Shown here: positions 45,814-57,716 of the stretch, in pieces
Layout: each line of letters opens with the position of its first letter
How positions within the stretch are numbered: position 1 is the stretch's first letter
Assembly: GCA_037974665.1 (NCBI GenBank)
Contig: CM075783.1
Span: 13,101,762 to 13,165,761 of the forward strand
Source: Ehretia macrophylla
Taxonomy: Eukaryota > Streptophyta > Magnoliopsida > Boraginales > Ehretiaceae
Direction: 5' to 3'
DNA: 64,000 bases
Notes under the pieces: generated by a model
Seen by the model: the letters and a program-made list of their open reading frames with translations, nothing else
The model's database searches: none
What the model was told of the DNA's origin: nothing
Position numbers and translations under genes: made by a program

Positions 45814-46092
45814 TGGGGGGCTGATGGGGAGTGGGAGTAGGGACTGGGGGGGACTGACATGGGGGATAGGCGGTTGGGGGTGGAGGCTGACAGGGGGGAG
45901 ATGGTGGGGCGGCCTTGACGTGAGACGATAGGGGGCTAGGGATAGGGTTGACGGGGGGTAGGGTGGGAGTAGGGATAGGGGTGGGGTGGGGGGTTGACAA
46001 AGGATAAGGGTGGGGGGTTGAGAGGGCTAATGGGAATGGGGGTAGGGATGGAGGTGGGGGTAAGTGGGGTACGGGGGATGGAGGAAGGGGTG
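45814..46092 (+). repeat. G-rich minisatellite-like tract with quadruplex potential
   Basis: About 280 bp with more than twenty runs of three or more G on the plus strand, arranged as loose repeats of GGGxTxGGGGxTGGGG-type units. The complementary frame is a proline/threonine-rich low-complexity peptide and is not called as a gene. Confidence 0.85.
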
Positions 46093-46360
46093 AAGAAGAT
46101 GTTTTTTTTTTTTTTCTTGGGTAAGGATAGGTGCAAGGGCATTTTAGTCATATCATGGTTCATATAAAACTAATATACACTTGCAGCTGCTTTTTCTGCG
46201 CGTGCAATATACCTTCAACTGTAAAACAAATGGACAGCAAACGGAGAGGGGCGATGTGGTGTGTTTCAGAAAATATAGGGGGCTTTTTTATAGTTTTGTT
46301 AATAGTAAGAGGTAACGTAATAATTTTGCATATTATAAGATGCAGAGTGATTTACTCTTT

Positions 46361-47289
46361 AAAAAATTAGAGGACCTAGTCAAAATAATTTCAAAAGATG
46401 CATGTCGTTTAGCTCGTCTTATGCGCAGCTAGATTCTCGGGATATTTTTTCTTCCGTTTTCCCGAGAAAAAAACAATTGTTGGGTAAAGACTAGGCCCGA
46501 AATGATGGACATGGTGCACAAGTAAGGACAATTATTAATGCTAAGTGCATGCATGGATTTAACATGTGTTTCATGAAAAAAATTAACAATAACATGTGTT
46601 TCCAAATCATATGCATAAATAATAAAGATGTATTTGTAAGACAAAGGACAAGTTCCACTTGGTCGTATAAAATATACTATTGACTTTCATGCTAGTTCAA
46701 GATAGCAGTTATACTTCAACTTTTACAAGGACTTTAGCGGAAGTCTATCTTCAGTCTATCTGAACCGGTACATGATGTTTTTGTTAAGTTTTGGCTCAAA
46801 TTTTATGTCTAAGTTTATAATCAAGACAAGTAAAACTTTTATTAAGAGTAGAAGACAAGAACCCTAAATCATAAGTAAGTTTATGATGTGTTTTTTTTAT
46901 GAATAATACTTTCTAATTTGTAGATAGTTGTCACTTACAATGGGATATGTGTGAACCTAAAATTATAACTATATAAGGAGAGTTTTTCTTGTTTTTTCTA
47001 TAAAAAAAAAAAATCAATTGTGGTGAGGGTTTAAGATTTTTTGAGCATGAAACCAGATGTGTAAAGGTTAAGATTTTTTTCGTACATAAAGTTAGTTGTA
47101 AGCCTATAACGACTATTAAGAAATAATGGGTTATCCCAAAGCTGAAAAGATGAACGTAAATCAAAGGTGACAAATCATGTAAAAATATTAGTTGTTTTCC
47201 CTGTTTTGACGTGTATGCGTTTCTCTCATCACAACAAATTGATCATGGACATGTGGATGTGAGTGGCATACAATGAAGGGCAAATATCT
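46361..47289. other. Spacer without supported gene
   Basis: Contains the first copy (about 46545-46755) of a diverged direct repeat whose second copy is at 47478-47630; shared phrases include CAAAGGACAAG-TCCACTTG and CATGCTAGTTCA. Confidence 0.45.
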
Positions 47290-47470
47290 ATCGTCAAGGG
47301 TAGAGCTAGCCCATTTAGAGGGGGGCAAGATTATAAAAAAAAAAACCATATGTAATTTTTTTTTTTAAATGCTAGGGTTCATCTAATTTTTTTATATTTA
47401 TTTATCGTTAATCTTCTTAATTAAATTTTGGGACTCCAAGATAAAATTTTTGGTTCCGCCCCTATTTATA
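47290..47470. mobile_element. Possible hAT MITE remnant
   Basis: The right side carries GGTTCCGCCCCTA and the left AGGGTAGAGCTAGCCC, a diverged version of the GGGGCGGAGCC terminus of the MITE at 26199-26568. The target duplication is not recognisable. Confidence 0.35.
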
Positions 47471-47477
47471 TGTGCAC

Positions 47478-48747
47478 ACATGCATGGATTTACTAACCTG
47501 TGTTTATTATATTTGTAAAACAAAGGACAAGCTCCACTTGTTCATATAAATATACTGTAACTTACATGCTAGTTCAGGATGGTAGTTGAACTTCCAACTT
47601 TTACGAAGACTTTAGATGGAGGGTAGCTGTACAACATGAAAGAATATGTCAATATAAGTTCGTTTGTTTTTGCGTAGTGAGAGGTGAGGAAAGTTAAAAT
47701 ATGTGACAAGCTAATGTTCTCTTATATTATTAAATCCACTAAGCCTATTGTTCATTCAAAGGAGTCAACTTCTACTTCCCTATTTAGAAAGGAGAAAATG
47801 AATATACTCTCTCTACCATCTTTTTGTTTTCCTTTTTTCTATTTTCAAAGCAATCTGAATTTTTTTTTTACCCTATTATCACAATTAAAATTTCGAACAC
47901 CTTACAGCAGTCTTAGCATGATTAAATTTCTTCGGGTACAATTCCGCTCTCACAGTGTGGAGAAATTTTCATTTTTCTTGAGCTGAAGTATGTAGATTCG
48001 CATCATTTTAAACGATCTCTATTATAAAAATAATGTGGCTACATGATAGAGATAATAATTCTAAAATCAGGCTAAGGGAGCAAAATCTATTTTACCAATG
48101 CATAGGTTCATACGCTTCAATTGACATGAATATCCAACCAAAAGAAAAATTACGAACTTGTCGTAGAGCTTATAAATGCCTGAACTATATAATTGCGGTT
48201 ATTTGAACTTGAGTCACATAATTCTTCTTTTTTTTCTTTTTCTTTTTCTGTTTTGTTTGCGAAGTAAGCAAGTTTGACCCAGACTGAGAACTAAATGAAG
48301 TACATAGTATAAAATGGTTTCGAAGCACCTAATATGTTGGACTAGAAATAAAGTGGCTAATTGGTTAGTAAATTGTTTTAAAGGTGACTGCCTTGTTATA
48401 ATTTACGCTCTAATGTGGAAATTAGAAATTACAACTATATATAGAACTCTTAATTATAGAAATAAGAGGGAATTAGTGTTTACCGTGGGCATGATAGTTG
48501 GTACAAAAAAAAATGAATTATTACAAGATATTGAGACATATCCTTAACCATGGTTTATCACGTGCTTATGTATGTATTCTGATATGTTTATCTCTTGTAA
48601 ATAGCTATAGCTTATCTTCTATATTAGTGACAGGTTGTTGTATTCAAATATGATAGGACTTATCATATTGTATCACTCACTGTATTATTTAACGGAAAAT
48701 TCTTTCATGAGGCATGTGGCAAATCTACCACAGCCACATGTTAAGTT
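47478..48747. other. Spacer without supported gene
   Basis: Apart from the repeat copy at 47478-47630, nothing recognisable. Short open frames have no similarity that I can see. Confidence 0.4.
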
Positions 48748-49255
48748 GTTATTCTATGAGGCTAATCCACGTTCGTCTATGTCGTGCATATATACCATGT
48801 CAGAAGTTTCTTTTTTTACTAATTTGGCCTTACAGAGTTTTAAATAAATTTCTATGATACCCCCACTTATGACAATTGATTGACATTTAACAACTAATTG
48901 AAGCATTTTTTTGTCCATGTAACTGTGACATATTTACCACATGTCTCAGGGAAGAAAAACCCTTATTTAACTTGCAACATATCAATGAGAAGAGCATCGT
49001 AGCCTTCTATTTCATATGACAACAGTGCTATAATCCTTTCATGGTAATCAGAGCTAATTAATCTGACTCCAACGAGAAAAATAAGAATTTTTTTTTTTAG
49101 ATGGCGCACACCTCATCCTCCTCCACCAGTGCTTCTGCACACGCCACTAGTGCTTCGGCACAATCTTTTGTCTCCATTCCTGCATCAACCACTTCTTTTG
49201 ATGGCATCATCGCCTTTAATGCTGCTGTGCAACTACCACTCAAATTGACACCATC
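48748..49255 (+). mobile_element. Copia element A: LTR end, PBS and start of gag
   Basis: An LTR ends ATCCTTTCA at 49041 and is followed by TGGTAATCAGAGC (49042-49054), a tRNA-iMet PBS with one extra A. The LTR start is not resolved; a TGTTAAG at 48748 is one candidate. Gag starts at 49101 and is cut at 49255 by copia B. The rest of element A lies beyond the right end of the window. Confidence 0.65.
49101..49255 (+). pseudogene. Copia A gag, N-terminal fragment
   Basis: After ATG the frame reads MAHTSSSSTSASAHATSAS, then SFDGIIAFNAAVQLPLKLTPS. A Ser/Thr/Ala-rich leader followed by a PLKLT motif is the usual start of plant Ty1/copia Gag proteins, where it precedes NFxSWRxQF. The frame is interrupted at CCATC (49251-49255) by the LTR of copia B. 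Gag would form the virus-like particle; only about 51 codons are visible. Confidence 0.65.
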
Positions 49256-49456
49256 TGTAAGGATGTAATTTCCCACACAATTATGGGATTCTTTCATTCA
49301 TATTTATAACAATTACAAGATAAACTTTTCAGTTTGAATTGCTATACATGATATGCGAGAATATAAGAAGATAACTACATAAGTTACAAGCTTATGTTTC
49401 ATGTTCATAGGACTCTAACTGTCCTTTGGATAACTGCGGCTGATCACCACTTAACA
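49256..49456 (-). repeat. 3' LTR of copia B
   Basis: On the minus strand it starts TGTTAAGTGGTGATCAGCC directly after the purine tract TTGTGGGAGGG (49457-49467) and ends AATTACATCCTTACA. At 201 bp it is typical of short-LTR copia lineages. Confidence 0.8.
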
Positions 49457-49595
49457 CCCTCCCACAAGCTGAGGGTGGAAGAAGCACTGAGAGCTTGTCA
49501 TGAAGTAGCTCGAATCGCGGCTTGAAGAGTGGTTTAGTGAATATGTCAGCAAGCTGGTCACGCGTGGGAATATACTTGACTTGCAAAGTGCCATC
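49392..49595 (-). pseudogene. Copia B pol C-terminus
   Basis: The frame reads LQVKYIPTRDQLADIFTKP, the conserved end of the copia RNase H region, then ELLHDKLSVLLPPSACG and a stop inside the LTR. It continues directly from the IIDG at 54350-54361 once copia C is removed. Confidence 0.85.
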
Positions 49596-49797
49596 TGTTA
49601 GGAATACAGATCATGATAAAATAATTTGAATTTGTAAATTGTTACCCTTTGTAACGCAACTACTTCGATTTGATCTTATCTCATGTACATTGCTCTGGCT
49701 ATATCCTTATCTATTGTAACACAACTTCGGCTATAGATATACATGATAATATACACATCTTTGGTAAGTGTTTCCAGAGGTTTTTCCTATTCTTTCA

Positions 49798-49809
49798 TGG
49801 TATCAGAAA
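49798..49809 (+). promoter_or_regulatory. Primer-binding site of copia C
   Basis: TGGTATCAGA, directly after the 5' LTR, matches the 3' end complement of tRNA-iMet; the next two bases diverge. Confidence 0.85.
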
Positions 49810-49838
49810 GTCCTATAACTCGCGCTTTTGTCGATCCT

Positions 49839-52800
49839 ATGGCTGCCACTTCAAATTCTTCGTCATCTTCCGCTGCCACTTCAAATTCTTCTTCATCTTC
49901 CACTGCCGTTCATCTTCCAGCTCAAGTTATTTCCATCAAACTTGATGGAACTAACTTCCTTGCCTGGAATGCTCAATTGCTTCCTTTATTTCGTAGCTAT
50001 GGTCTTATGGGAATCATTGATGGTTCCCACCCATGTCCTCCTCAATTTTCCACTGATGAACACAAGGCCCAAGGTACTCTTAATCCTTCTTATGTTGTTT
50101 GGAAATATAAGGACCAATCGGTACTTGGTTGGATAGTTTCTTCTTTGTCTCCTGCGGTGGTTTCTACTATCTATGGGCTTGAGACCTCTCGGCTTGCTTG
50201 GCAAGCCCTTAAGGCACGTTTTGTTGTGCCTTCTACTTCTCGTATTTCACTTATTAAGCGGAAATTGCAATCTCTATAGCAAGGTTCTATGTCTTGCCAA
50301 AATTTTTTGGATGAGGTTAAATCTCTTGCTGATGAGTTATTGGCTGTTGGGAAACCTATTGCTGATTCATATTTGATCCTCTCAGTTCTTAATGGTCTCA
50401 ACTATTCTTTTCACTCATTTGTCACGACATATATACTTCTTGCTAAGGATAAATCTATGTCGTTCTCAGATTTTCATGTAGAGTTGTTGAACTATGATCT
50501 TATACAAAAATTTCACACTCAGTCTATTCAACTTGAAGCTGGCTCCTATGCGTTCTACTCACACATGCCGGCCTCTAAATCAAACAGTCAGAACAATACC
50601 AAGTCTCGGTTTTCTAGTGGAACTAAGTCTAATGGCTCGGGGCCTGCTCCTTCTCAATATTGGCAACCGTTGCCTCACTTACCGCTATCTTCTACAGCTC
50701 CTGTATCTTCTGAAGCTAGGCCACGCTTTCTATGCCAGATTTGCAAACGAGATGGCCATCAGGCGCTTGACTGCTTTAATCGCATGAACTATTCTTTTCA
50801 GGGACGACATCCTCCAACTGAATTGGCTGCTATGGTCGCTGAGGCTAATACTGCATATCTCAATCAACATCAATGGTATGCTGACAGTGGTACAAATGTT
50901 CATGTTACCTCCGACATTGCTAATCTTGCCATCTCTCAACCTTATGAAGGGGATGACTCTGTGGGCATAGGTAACGGGACAGGTTTGATGATCTCCCGTA
51001 CTGGCAGTGCTTCCATTAAAACCCCTTCCTCCACTTTAGTCTTAAATAACGTTGCTTGTTTTCCTCATGCTTCAACTCATTTGCTTTCCATAAATAAATT
51101 TTGCAAAGATAATAATGTTCTCTTTGAACTTACTGGTTCTAATTTTTCTGTGAAGGACATCCTAATGGGGGACACGCTCCTGACGGGGCCAAGTGATAAT
51201 GGATTGTACCCGATCAACCTTCGTCAATTGTCTTTATCAAAATTTCATGCTCTCTCCATGACCGTTGGCGTCAAGGCTCCTTTCTCCACTTGGCATGATC
51301 GCTTGGGGCATCCCTCCGCCGCTACTCTTCATCATGTTGTTTAAAATTTTTCTCTCCCTGTTAATGGTTCAGTCCATAAACAGTCCATTTGTGAGTCTTG
51401 TCAATTAGGAAAGTCCAAGTAGTTACCATTCTTTGATTCATCTAGAGAATCAACTGTTCCTCTAGAAATAATTCATTCTGATGTTTGGTCCACTTCCACT
51501 TCTTCTTTGACTAGTTGTCGCTATTATGTAATATTTATTGATGATTTTAGTCGTTTTTGTTGGTTGTTTCCCATTTCACATAAATTTGATGTTTATTCTA
51601 CCTTTGTTAAATTCAAGCTTTTAGTGGAAAAACAATTTAATTACACCATTAAACAATTTCAAAGTGACAATGGGGGTGAATATTGTTCTACCATGTTTAA
51701 GTAGTTTTTGAGTGACAATGGAATTTTCCATCGCCTCTCTTGTCCTCATACCTCTCAACAAAACGGTCTCTCCAAAAGAAAACATCGTCATATAATGGAA
51801 ATGGGACTTACCTTGCTTGCTCAATCAGGTTTATCCGAGAAATTTTGGGTTGATGCTTTTCTCACTTCTATATTTATCATTAATCGTTTACCTACCAAAG
51901 TCCTTCACTTCTTATCACCATATCAATGTCTCTTCAAGCTTTCTCCTGATTTTACTTATTTTAGAGCATTTGGTTGCAAGTGTTTTCCATATATTCGGCC
52001 TTACACACAAGAGAAGTTAGCTTTTCGCAGCACTCCATGTATATTCTTTGGCTATTGTTCTAATCAAAAAGGCTTTCATTGTCTTGATCCATCCTTCCGA
52101 CGGGTCTACGTCTCTAGACATGTGATCTTTGATGAAACAAGCTTCCCTGCTCGGATACAATCCATGGTCACTACCTCCGTTAGCGGCTCGGACTCCTTAG
52201 GTAATACTTCCACTTTATTTCTATCTCCTCCCTCGCATCTTTTCCCCACTTCTATCACAAATACTACTCTTGCTTTGCCTACTACATCTACCAGTCATCC
52301 CATACCTATACAAAATTCTGAAACCTCACTTAATCTCTTACCCTCCCCTCAACATTCCATCCAACCCGAGAGTCCCTTACCTGCACAAAATTCTGGCCAG
52401 ACCGAGAGTTCCTCACTTGCTCCCACGTCCATCATCTCTCCCAGTCACCCCATACCTGCACCACCCGATAGTGAGCATGTACCTTCTCTCCCTTCCTCTC
52501 GTATGATCACACGTTCTCGGACTGGAAATCTCAAGCCACGAACCTTTCTTGGGTTTCAATTGTTTTATTCAACTCGTCACCCTCTTCAAGATTTACATGT
52601 AGGTGCTTCTGTTTTTGAGCCTCGAACCTATGCCCAAGTAGTGTCCCTACCCGAGTGGCATGCAACAATGGAGAGTAAATTTACGGTATTATTGTCAAAT
52701 GAAACTTGGTCCTTGTGTTCTTGGCCTCTTAGGAAAAATGTTGTGTCGTGCAAGTGGGTGTTCAAGCTCAAACGACGACCCGATGGTAGCATTGAACGTC

Positions 52801-54191
52801 GGAAGGCCAGACTCGTGGCTGTTGGTTATCTCCAGCGTAGTGGGATTGATTTTCATGACACTTTCAGTCCTGTTATCAAACCCTTTACAGTTCGTATGGT
52901 GCTTGCCCTTGCTGTTTCATTTAATTGAGTCATTCGGCAACTTGACGTCTCCAACGCCTTTCTACATGGCATTCTGGAAGAAGAGGTTTATATGACACAA
53001 CCGAAAGGTTTTAAGGATCCTAAGCATCCACAGTTTGTTTGCAAGCTACACAAGTCTATCTATGGATTAAAGCAAGCTCCTCGAGCTTGGTTTAATCGAC
53101 TCTCTACTACTCTTTTATCACTTGGATTTCACAGTTCACAAGTCGATCCATCATTGTTCACTTATCATCATGCTTCAGTTCATGCATTTTTGTTAGTCTA
53201 TGTGGATAATATTCTTGTTACTTCCAATAATCAGGATTTCATTATATCTCTCATATCTAACCTACAGCTTGATTTTGCTATGAAAGATCTCGGCCATTTG
53301 TCATATTTTTTAGGCATTGAAGCCACATGGAATTCTGCAGGTTTGCATCTTCGGAAAACGAGATATATCATTGATCTCTTGGAACGTGCGAAACTTCTTG
53401 GCATCAAACCTTATCGTGCTCCTTGTGTCTCGGGTTCTAAGCTGTCCAAATTTGATGGAGAACCTCTTTTGGATCCTACTAAGTATTGGCACATTGTAGG
53501 GGCCCTACAATATGTCACTCTCACTCACCCTGACATTGCATATTCTGTGAATCAGCTTTGCCAACACATGCAATCCCCGACTTCAGCTCATTGGACAGCA
53601 GCCAAATGTGTGTTGCGGAACCTAAAGCAAACACTTGATTATGGGCTCTTCTGCAAACCTGGTTCTTTTTCTGTTAATGCCTATTGTGACTCGGATTGGG
53701 CTGGCGACCCTGATGATAGACGATCAATGTGTGGCTATGGTGTTTATGTTGGTCCCAATCTTATCTCTTGGTCGGCCAAGAAACAACCTGTGGTGTCAAA
53801 ATCTATTACCGAGGCCGAATATCGATGCTTAGCTATTGTTACTGCAGAGGTGTATTTGTTGCGCATGCTCTTGTACGAGTTGTAAGTGGCACTTGACTCT
53901 GCTCCTGTCGTTTGGTGTGATAATATCAGTGCTCTTGCTCTTGCCTCTAATTCAATCTTTCATTCTCGTTCTAAACATATTGAGGTGGATTATCACTTTG
54001 TCAGAGAAAAGGTTGCAAACCGTGACATCATTCTGCAGTATGTTCATACCTCTCTTCAACTTGCGGACATTTTTACCAAGGGACACACTGCCGATTGTTT
54101 ATGTTCTTTGCGTAACAAATTATCCGTCACTGATCTTCCTGTTAGTTTGCGGGGGGATGTTAGGAATACAGATCATGATAAAATAATTTGA
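49839..54191 (+). pseudogene. Copia C Gag-Pol polyprotein with six in-frame stops
   Basis: One continuous frame of 1450 codons encodes Gag, the CCHC knuckle CQICKRDGHQALDC (residues 299-312), protease DSG (349), the integrase GAG-pre domain (WHDRLGH, 485; CESCQLGKSK), the integrase core (HSDVW, FQSDNGGEY), RT (LDVSNAFLHG, YGLKQAPRAW) and RNase H (CDSDWAGDPDDRRS, EAEYR, ADIFTKG). There are no frameshifts. Stops at 50277 (TAG), 51342 (TAA), 51420 (TAG), 51702 (TAG), 52926 (TGA) and 53883 (TAA) fall where relatives, from memory, have Gln or Trp. Catalytic positions are also changed: RT YVDD reads YVDN (residue 1124) and the integrase Glu before RKHRHI reads Lys (646). The element therefore encodes no working enzyme. 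The start is the first ATG after the PBS followed by the Ser-rich Gag leader. Confidence 0.95.
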
Positions 54192-54349
54192 ATTTGTAAA
54201 TTGTTATCCTTTGTAACGCAACTACTTCAATTTGATCTTATCTCTTGTAAACTGCTCCTTATCTATTGTAACACAACATCGGCTATATATATACATGATA
54301 ATATACACATCTCTGGTAAGTGTTTCCAGAGGTTTTCCCTATTCTTTCA

Positions 54350-55382
54350 CCATCAATAATCTTTTCTCTGACAAAATGGACATCGATTTCGATGTATTTG
54401 CTGCGGTTATGAATGATCAGATTGCTGGCCATGTATATTGAACTCACATTGTCACGCAAAATCGTGGAGCAGGTCTGTTTGAGGCGAAGAAAGTCCATGA
54501 CATGACAAACCCATAAGATTTCAAAAGTAAGAGCAGCAACGACGTGATATTCAGCCTTGGAGCTAGATTTAGAAACCGTTTGCTGCTTCTTCGAGCTCCA
54601 TGTAATAATATTTTGGCCTAGGTATATTGCATAGCTAGTGGTTGAACGACGAGTAGTTGGGCACCCGACCCAGTCTCCGTCACAATAACCTGTGAGACTC
54701 ATGTCATGATTTGCAGTGAAACGAAAACCGAAATCAATATTGTGCTTGACATATCCTAAGATCTTCTTGGCAGCCACGAGATGTGATGTACGAGGAGCTT
54801 GCATGAATTGACACACAAAGTTTACAGCATATGACAGGTCTGGACGAGTCATCGTGAGATATTGCAACGCACCTACGAGTTATCTATATTCTGTGGGATC
54901 AGCCAAAAGATCACCATCAAAAGGAGTTAAGCGTACGGAAGCCATCGGAGTGGAGTCGGGTTTCGCACCATCAAGATTGAATTTCTGGAGCAATTGAATT
55001 GAATATTTGCTTTGAGTTAGCAGGAAATGATCATTATGATGCTTAACTTCCATTCTAAAAAAAAATGCAATTGCCCAACGTCCTTCATGTAGAATGAGTT
55101 GGAGAGTTGTTGAATAAATGATTGAATGTTATATATGTCATCCCTTGTGATAACTGTGTCATCGACATAGATAAGAAGAATAATAATATGATCCGAAGAA
55201 TGACGGACAAATAGAGATGCATCGTGATGAGAATGAGCAAAACCACAAGAAAACAAAAAGGAGCTGAATTTATGATACCATGCTCGCGGGGCCTGTTTTA
55301 GGCCATATAATGATTTGTGCAACTTGCAAACATAGTCAGGATAATTAGAATCCACGAAGCCTTGCGGTTGATGCATGAAAAC
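54350..55382 (-). pseudogene. Copia B reverse transcriptase / RNase H segment
   Basis: The minus strand encodes MHQPQGFVDSNYPDYVCKLH, KSLYGLKQAPRAWYHKF, YVDD (intact, in IYVDDTVIT) and KDVGQLHFFL, then a frameshift near 55055 where LGMEV is expected. It resumes with PTEYR, a TAA stop (near 54881), LVGALQYL, MTRPDLSYAVN, YCDGDWVGCPTTRRS, SKAEYH and FVREKIIDG. This is the RT palm-thumb to RNase H order of Ty1/copia. It ends at the copia C insertion; the preceding part is displaced by gypsy D at 55383. Confidence 0.9.
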
Positions 55383-57679
55383 TGTCACGCCCCGACCCGA
55401 CCCCGCAAAAGGCCAAGCCTGGACCCGACACACGGACGGAGTCTCCCCTATACCGTGGACGATCCGAAAACCCTACATTCAACATAATACTTGCAAAAAC
55501 CATAATAAACATTTGAAACAAGCCAACTTTCTTTTAGAAAATATACATCTTCTCATTAACAACTTTGCAAACCAAAAATGTCATGCACACTATACAAGTA
55601 TTCGTGCCACTAAACAGTTAAACCATTAGTATGCAATTCTTTACTAGTCATAAGAGTATATCTTTACAACTTCACATTCTTTCAACTTTACAACATAAGA
55701 CCATAGAGGCCTCAAAATGAAACTACATACAAGGCTACAAGCCTTAAAATGAAGCGACAACCAAGCATTAACATATCAAGCATGGCCCGCACAAAAGTCT
55801 GGCAACCAACCACTAGCTAAGCAAAGAAGTGCTATCAAGGAAACACCTCCACTTGCTCCTCCTCCTCAATTACCTCAATAGGGTCCGCTTCAACTACTCT
55901 TGTAAAATATAGTATAGAAAGGAATGAGCAAAAACTATTGCTCAGCGAGGGTTATTGGTCTCAAGGTCGGAGATGAGATGAGAATGCAATGCAAATAGTC
56001 AAGCAATTCATTCAATTATCATATAGAGATACAAACAAAGCCAACAATAAACAAGACAAGCATTAAAACTATAAACACTCATTCAAAGGATACGATTCAC
56101 TTTCCACGAGCAACTTTCAATCACGAATTCGATGACGACGCGCCGGCCCAAACCACCTTATAACTTTAGTTTGGAATACCCCGGAAGTATCCATCAATTC
56201 TACGACCCAAATCTCCCTGGGAGGCAACCCAAGCGAGAAAATGAATAGGACACGGAGCTAGGGTAACCAACACTGGTAACCCGAGGCTACCCAGAGAGGC
56301 CCATCACACCGCCCCTGACTCTATGAATGCAATACAATATACAATGCAACAATCGAGCAATCAAGCAATAAAGCCACACGTGGGAGAATAACAAAGTAGG
56401 TTACTCTCGCACGCAATAGCAACAGTTGATAAGCATTTCAATCAAAATCAACTCTAACAAGCATATCAAGCAATATTAAACATTCTATAGGCATAACATT
56501 AAGATATCAAGCAAAATCACAAATCGACCCCAACTATCAAAATGCTACTATTTCCAAACGAGCCACGAGTTCTGGAAACCGACTTCACCAATCCTCCTAG
56601 GTCACCATAAGACACATCTAAAGATCCCGAAACCCTACTTTACCCTAGAATTCACGCAAAGCCTCGATTTTTTCCTTTGCTCGTTTGAACTACAACTATA
56701 CTAACCAAACACCCAACCAACGCCATAACCACACCAAAAGTGCTTCCATGGCCTCCCGAGACAATGCCATCATGCAAAACGAGAAAATGCTAAACTCGAC
56801 CTAAATGACCCCGACTTTCACCAATGCATTTTTCTCATTTTTTCCATTACACAATCCAAACAAATCATGCATTTAAGCATTCTAGCATATCTAGCATCTT
56901 TTCACATCAACAGAACGCATAACGGAACAACTTCTACGTTTCAAAGATTTACTATTCATATTTTACTATTCAATTGACATTTTAAATTACAATCTCAACA
57001 TTCAACCACAGAAAATGTTAAAAAGCTATAAATACATATTCTACAATTGTCAAGGAACATTCTTTAAGCATTAAAACGATTAAAATAACAAACTACGGAT
57101 AAAACCCAAAAATCATAAAGTTGATATACATGTTATTCAAATGCGCAAATAACGTGCTTCCCTCACCTTGGACACTCCTAATCGCTAAGAAAACCTCGCT
57201 GGATGCCTCGGTAACAACCTTGTGCAAGCTCACACGAAAATTTGAAGTTTGAAGATTGAAAATATTTTTTTTTCTTTCCTCTTGGTTTCGGCCAGTAGGT
57301 TTTCTGTTTTGTGCTTTTTTTATTTTTATTTTGCTATGTTATAACTTATAAAAGATGACAAGCCTTTGGTCAAATGGTCAAGCTTGGTCAACTAACTTAA
57401 AAATTGGTCAAATTGGCCTATTTTTATGCATTTTAAAGCTATAACAACCATCACCAAATTAATTCTAGCTAACAACCACTAAAACACTAAAATTAAAACA
57501 CTAAATACTAGTTTTCACTATTTACTGAGGACTAGAAAACACTCTCTAGCTATCGCTCCCGAAATGCAATGTACTTTGCGACAACAAAGAAGTAATAATT
57601 TGATTTCAAAGAATTTAAGAAAATATAATTTTCAAAATAATAAATAGGAAAATTTCACATTCCGGACTCGGGTATTACA
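55383..57679 (-). repeat. 3' LTR of gypsy D
   Basis: On the minus strand it starts TGTAATACCCGAGTCCGG and ends GGGTCGGGGCGTGACA (2297 bp). It contains the GGGAGACTCCGTCCG box (55433-55447), a GGTCGTAGAATTGATGG box (56194-56210) and CTCTGGGTAGCCTCGGG (56282-56298), all shared with the LARD LTRs. Confidence 0.9.
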
Positions 57680-57716
57680 CCCTCTCCCCCTTAAAACAAT
57701 TGCGCCCACGCAATTC
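57680..57716 (-). promoter_or_regulatory. Polypurine tract and hairpin of gypsy D
   Basis: On the minus strand AATTGCG-TGGG-CGCAATT is followed by GTTTTAAGGGGGAGAGGG and then the LTR. The hairpin overlaps the last codons of pol. Confidence 0.8.

Larger units (their letters stand above)
45234..46360. mobile_element. TIR element containing a TA microsatellite and G-rich tract
   Basis: The left end AAGAGTAAATATCACTC and the right end, reverse-complemented (AAGAGTAAATCACTC), are inverted repeats. The sequence after the left end (CCACCCCCTGTGATATGG) is the start phrase of a common plant MITE-like family. The AT-rich flanks prevent an unambiguous target duplication. No transposase is present. Internally it holds a T-run, the (TA)n tract and the G-rich tract. 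Confidence 0.55.
49596..54349 (+). mobile_element. Copia element C, complete but inactivated
   Basis: The 4754-bp element has direct LTRs of 202 bp (49596-49797) and 192 bp (54158-54349), both starting TGTTAGGAATACAG and ending TTCTTTCA. The duplication CCATC flanks it (49591-49595, 54350-54354). The PBS, polypurine tract (TTTGCGGGGGGA before 54158) and a single gag-pol frame are in place. Short LTRs and the one-frame polyprotein resemble the Ale/Retrofit lineage. The TATA-like CTATATATATAC lies in the LTR (54280-54292). LTRs differ by a 10-bp gap and several substitutions. Confidence 0.95.

Noticed and set aside
45608-46000. Open frame encoding a proline/threonine-rich peptide (minus strand)
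   Set aside because: It is the complement of the G-rich tract; low complexity, with a Tyr-Ile run from the TA microsatellite.
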